DNA of 64,000 nt from Jaminaea rosea (taxonomy: Eukaryota; Basidiomycota; Exobasidiomycetes; Microstromatales): NCBI RefSeq assembly GCF_003144245.1, contig NW_020289983.1, positions 558,001 to 622,000 on the forward strand, in the 5' to 3' direction. Numbering within the stretch: the first letter of the stretch is position 1; the number at the start of each line of letters is the position of its first letter. Of this stretch, positions 60,652-64,000 are shown piece after piece. The notes below the pieces were generated by a model. It worked only from the letters and a program-made list of their open reading frames with translations, was not told the origin of the DNA and did no database searches. The translations under genes and the position numbers were made by a program.

Positions 60652-63439
60652 CTACGAGCCCATGTAGAACTGCCCAGCCCTCATACTCGCCTCACCGGCC
60701 CTCGTCGCCGCCAATCGCGCCATGGCTCTCGCCTCGCTTCCATTCGAGCTCCTAAGGAGACGCGCCGTGATCTCCCCACAGGCTACGATGCACGCCACAA
60801 CGATGAGGGCGATGATGACCACCGTGATCTTGCTCATGGCCTCCTCAGCCACATGTCCATGGATGATCTCGAGGAGATCGTTGGCCACCTTGAGTCGATC
60901 GTTGAGATTGCCCACACGCTGATCGATCTCCAAATACTCGCGAATAGCATCGTACAGTGCTTGAAGGGTGGCTTCGCTCCAGAAGAGCTCAGGTGTGTCC
61001 AGCACATTGGAGGTGAGGTTGACGTCCACGCGTAACTTGAAGAGTCGACCTGTCAGACGCAGCGCTTCGCGGCGTTTGAGTCTCAGCTCGCCACTCGAAG
61101 CCAGCTCCTTGGGGATGTGACTGGTCAATTCCAAGGTGCGCTGCATGCTCTCCTCGAAGACGGAGAGCTTGGTGCTCTGAGCAACGGCATGGGCGAGGGA
61201 GAGCTTGAGGAGGTGATTGGGCGCACGGAAGGTGAAGAAGTCATTGAAGATGCGTGGGGCGGGTACTGTTGGGTCGTAGCAGAAGTGGAAGGCTTCCGTT
61301 TCGACATCGTCCGGGGAGAGGGTGCCGCGCACACAACCCGAGGAGAGGACGTCTTCGATGATGTCCCGTTCCTCGGAGGGGGTGAAGTTGTAGAAGACCT
61401 GTGCGGGCAGAGAAGCATTCATCATTGATTAGCAGGGGTAACAGTCAGAATGTGTCATCGACGCGCGCTCTACTCACCACTACGCCGTAAGGGAGGACGA
61501 CGAGCTCTGCGAGCTGGAGAGCCTCCAAGATGGGCCTTGAAGTCAACATGTTGGGCGACGTGTCGTGGTTGTGCGAGGCTTGATTGGGACCGGAGGACTT
61601 GCGCGACTTGCGTCCACGCCTGCGTCTGCCGATGAGCTGGTCTTGTTGATGACCTTCACCAGCAATGGCAAGATCACGCTGCGCTCCTTCTTCCTCAATG
61701 GGGATGCTAGGTGACTCCATCTGCTGTTCCTCCAGTCGCTGGTCGAGCCCGCGCTCCGTAGCTTCGTCCTGGAGGTGATGCTTGAGCATGTCTTGCGCGC
61801 CAGCCGCATCCGCGCTAAGCGTTGCGCCACCCGTCTCTGCGGTGTGTCCTGGCGTCAATTGGCCAGAGGACGTTTCGCTCATCGGGCTGCTGACTGGCTC
61901 GCCCAGCGAGTCGAAGCCGGCGGGTACGCCTTCGAGATCCATATTGCGAGGCTGGAGCGCGCGAGGAGTCGCAAGTGCATCGGCGTTGGCGTTGTCCTCC
62001 GAATCCGAAAAGGTTCCATACCTCATCTCCTTACTCTCGGGACTGGAAGCCAATTCGTAGCTCCCATCGGCCCCAGCCTTTTCGCGCTCATTCTCCGTCT
62101 CTGTCTCAGCTTCCGTCTCATTGCCCCTCGCCTCCTCATATCGTTGACGTTGGTCACGCTCTCCCTCGCCACTGCCGCTGCCCTCGCCACCCTGGATGTA
62201 CCCCTCCGGATCGATAGACTCCTCCTGATCGTCCTTGCTAGCCGCAAAGTAACTGCCGACATACCCTCGCTCCTCTCGCTCCTCCAATTCCCGCTCACGT
62301 CGCGATTCAGCGCCGGGAGAGCCGCTACGAGGCTCAGGGCTGGAGCGCAGGTTTGCCCTTCCAAAGCCGGGAAGAAGGGGCTTGAAGTAGGCAACGTACG
62401 CACATTCGTCGTAGAGACGCGGGCGGACACCGTGCTCGCGACGGAGGAAGCCGTTGAGGGTGGGGATGTGCAGGTCTGTGCCCACGGCATAGGACGTGAG
62501 GCGGGGCAGGGCGGTGTGGGTACGAGCATTCGGCGCCATCCGTTCAAAGGTGTGATAGGCGGGACCTGACATCTTAGGTACGCGAGGCGGCGCGCGAGCG
62601 TGTGCAGGGCCACGATGGGCTATACCTGCTTTGCGAGCATCGCGGTTCACCTTCTCCAGGCTCTCAACCTGCTTGGCCAGCTTGACCGAATCGCGACGCA
62701 TCTTGCGCTCGTCGAGCTTCTTCTGTCGCTTACGCTCTGCCTCCTCTTCGTCACCTTCTGCTGCTTCCTGCTCCTCGTCATCCGCTTCGCCGTGCTCCGA
62801 GGAGCTGGATTCGTCTTCATCGTCTTCGCTGCTTTCCTCCTCCTCATCACCCGGGAGCGGGGCAAGCTGAGATTCAGAAGGAAGGACGACGTGCTTTCCG
62901 GAGACTTTGGTGGTGCGGACAGGCTTCTCTGTGCGGACAGGGAGAGAGTAGCGGATGGCCCGTGGTGGAGTGCCTTTAAAGCGGGTGGGCGCAGCGGGTT
63001 GGGTGCTGGAACGAGTTGGCTGAGACTGATTCGACGGTGCAGCTGCGGATGTGTTGGAAGCAGCGCCTGTCGCTCGGCGTAGGAGTGGAGCAGGCTTTTT
63101 GAGAGCGCTCTTCAAGGCAATGGGTACTCTCTGTGTGGCTGACGGTGCAGCGGGAGTGGTCATGGATCTCGCTCCCATTCCAGGCATACTGATGCCACCC
63201 TTGAGCTCGTCAATCTGTCGCTGTGTGTCTCCAGGTCCCTCGTCGAAGGCATCATCGTCGTCCTCTGGCGTCCATCCGGGCTGTGACAGACGAGACTTGG
63301 ATCCGCCCTTTGCCTTGGCGCGAATCGAAGATGCCGTCGAGCTGAGCCCTGGCATGGTGCTGTCTGGGCGAGAACGAGCAGCAGGAGTCGAAGCCCCTTT
63401 TGACGACGACGAGGATGACGTCGATGGTAGTTGCGACAT
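60652..63439 (-). CDS. RMD1/RMD8 (DUF155) family protein, membrane-anchored
   Basis: Exons 63439-61478 and 61398-60652 give 902 residues; the intron is 79 nt, phase 0. The family contains yeast Rmd1/Rmd8/Sif2 and human RMND1. The N-terminal 300 residues are Ser/Pro-rich with an acidic block (EEEESSEDDEDESSSSEHGE) and a basic coiled segment. DUF155 begins near 316 (TSYAVGTDLHIPTLNGFLRR, LYDECAYVAYFK). It is interrupted by about 270 residues of Glu/Ser-rich low-complexity sequence, and resumes with AELVVLPYGVVVFYNFTPSE across the intron. It continues with LLKLSLAHAVAQSTKLSVFE, SNVLDTPELFWSEATLQALY and DQRVGNLNDRLKVANDLLEI. The C-terminus has one membrane helix (ITVVIIALIVVACIVACGEI), as in Rmd1/Rmd8. 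Yeast family members act at organelle membranes and are needed for meiotic nuclear division. Confidence 0.9.
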
Positions 63440-63804
63440 AGTGGGCGCGGCTACGCAGGGTGGTGATGGCGAGAGGCGATGAGGAAAGACGAGTTGAGCT
63501 GCGACTGCGACGACGACTTGAAACGAGTGGAGCGGCGCAGCGGTCAGCAAGACCCCTCTGCTGAATGCGAGCGGGAGACCACGTGGGCGGTGGCCTCTTC
63601 GAACGGAAAGCCATGCGGGCGAGCTTGAAACGGACGGGACGCGTCGAGGTCAAGCGCTCAGTCCGCCTTGCGACATTCACTCGAGAGCAACAGGTCGCAT
63701 CTTCACTCCCTCCCTCCCTCGTTCAGCCTCACATCCGCCTCAACCTTTACCCGCTCCTCGCCGTCCTTCTCTGCTGTCCTTCCTTCTCGCAGCGCGCCAC
63801 GCCG
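63440..63804. promoter_or_regulatory. Divergent promoter, RMD-type gene / rightmost gene
   Basis: 365 bp between the RMD-type start (-) and the last + gene. It contains a CT-rich tract at about 63705-63785 just before the + start, typical of fungal promoters. Confidence 0.4.
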
Positions 63805-64000
63805 CATGGACTCGACCGCATCCGCAGCCCTCTCAGCCCGCCTGCTGCGCGACTTCGAAGCAGAGCAAGAGCAAGCAGCACGACGCGCCGTCAAGCCAGA
63901 GCAGCCAGAGTCAGGTCGTCTTCTCGGCGAAGGACCGTTTGGACAAGACCCTCGTGGCGCTGGCATGGACTCGCGCAGCGAGATGGATGCACTCGACGAC
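63805..64000 (+). CDS. 5' end of a gene cut by the window edge
   Basis: An open frame starts at ATG 63805 (MDSTASAALSARLLRDFEAE) and runs to the window edge, 65 codons. It is Glu/Ala/Arg-rich with a helical start and no stop. High GC3, the CT-rich upstream tract and the divergent position support a real gene. The product cannot be named from this part. Confidence 0.55.

Noticed and set aside
1-64000. Virus-derived elements, LTR elements, LINEs or CRISPR arrays
   Set aside because: No reverse transcriptase, integrase, capsid or transposase motif, no long terminal repeats and no regular spacer-repeat array were seen on either strand.

Overview
The window is nuclear DNA of a fungus, most likely a basidiomycete and, by inference, Ustilaginomycotina (smut-related). 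The evidence is GC-rich, closely packed genes, many short introns (about 57-103 nt) with GTGAGT-type donors, and proteins such as Dna2, Apc8, TAF6, a Diaphanous-type formin, an Air2-like zinc-knuckle protein and an RMD1/RMD8-type protein. Gene models were built by hand from reading frames and splice sites. For every spliced model the exon lengths sum to a whole number of codons, except one family member with a 1-nt frame slip.

Layout. 0-14 kb holds housekeeping genes: signal peptide peptidase, Apc8/Cdc23, Dbp9 helicase, an orphan locus carrying a long palindrome, and the five-exon Dna2 nuclease-helicase. 14.4-24.8 kb is a gene-poor, repeat-rich accessory region with six members of a gene family I do not recognise. 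Two compact members lie on + and four longer ones on -. They share an N-terminal module of about 50 residues and identically phased introns, and show truncation, chimerism and a frame slip. A tRNA-Thr(AGU), a (CA)18 repeat and diverged segmental duplications lie in the same stretch. 25-38 kb returns to conserved genes: octanoyltransferase, an Air2-like TRAMP protein, a Rossmann-fold NAD(P) protein, a TatD nuclease, a peroxisomal-type fatty alcohol oxidase, a Yae1 protein and TAF6. 39-53 kb is rich in secreted proteins: a GH92 alpha-mannosidase, a carboxylesterase, a FAD oxidase and two paralogous small Cys-rich secreted proteins, with a lactonase-type beta-propeller and a METTL26-like methyltransferase between. 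53-64 kb holds the formin, a DUF4112 protein, an RMD1/RMD8-type protein and the start of a further gene.

Many neighbours are divergent pairs with short shared promoters (SPP/APC8 174 bp, LIPB/AIR2-like 53 bp, YAE1/TAF6 286 bp). The two parts most likely to be undescribed are the expanding family at 14.4-24.8 kb and the Cys-rich secreted pair at 50.3-52.8 kb. I saw no virus-derived element, LTR element or CRISPR array.
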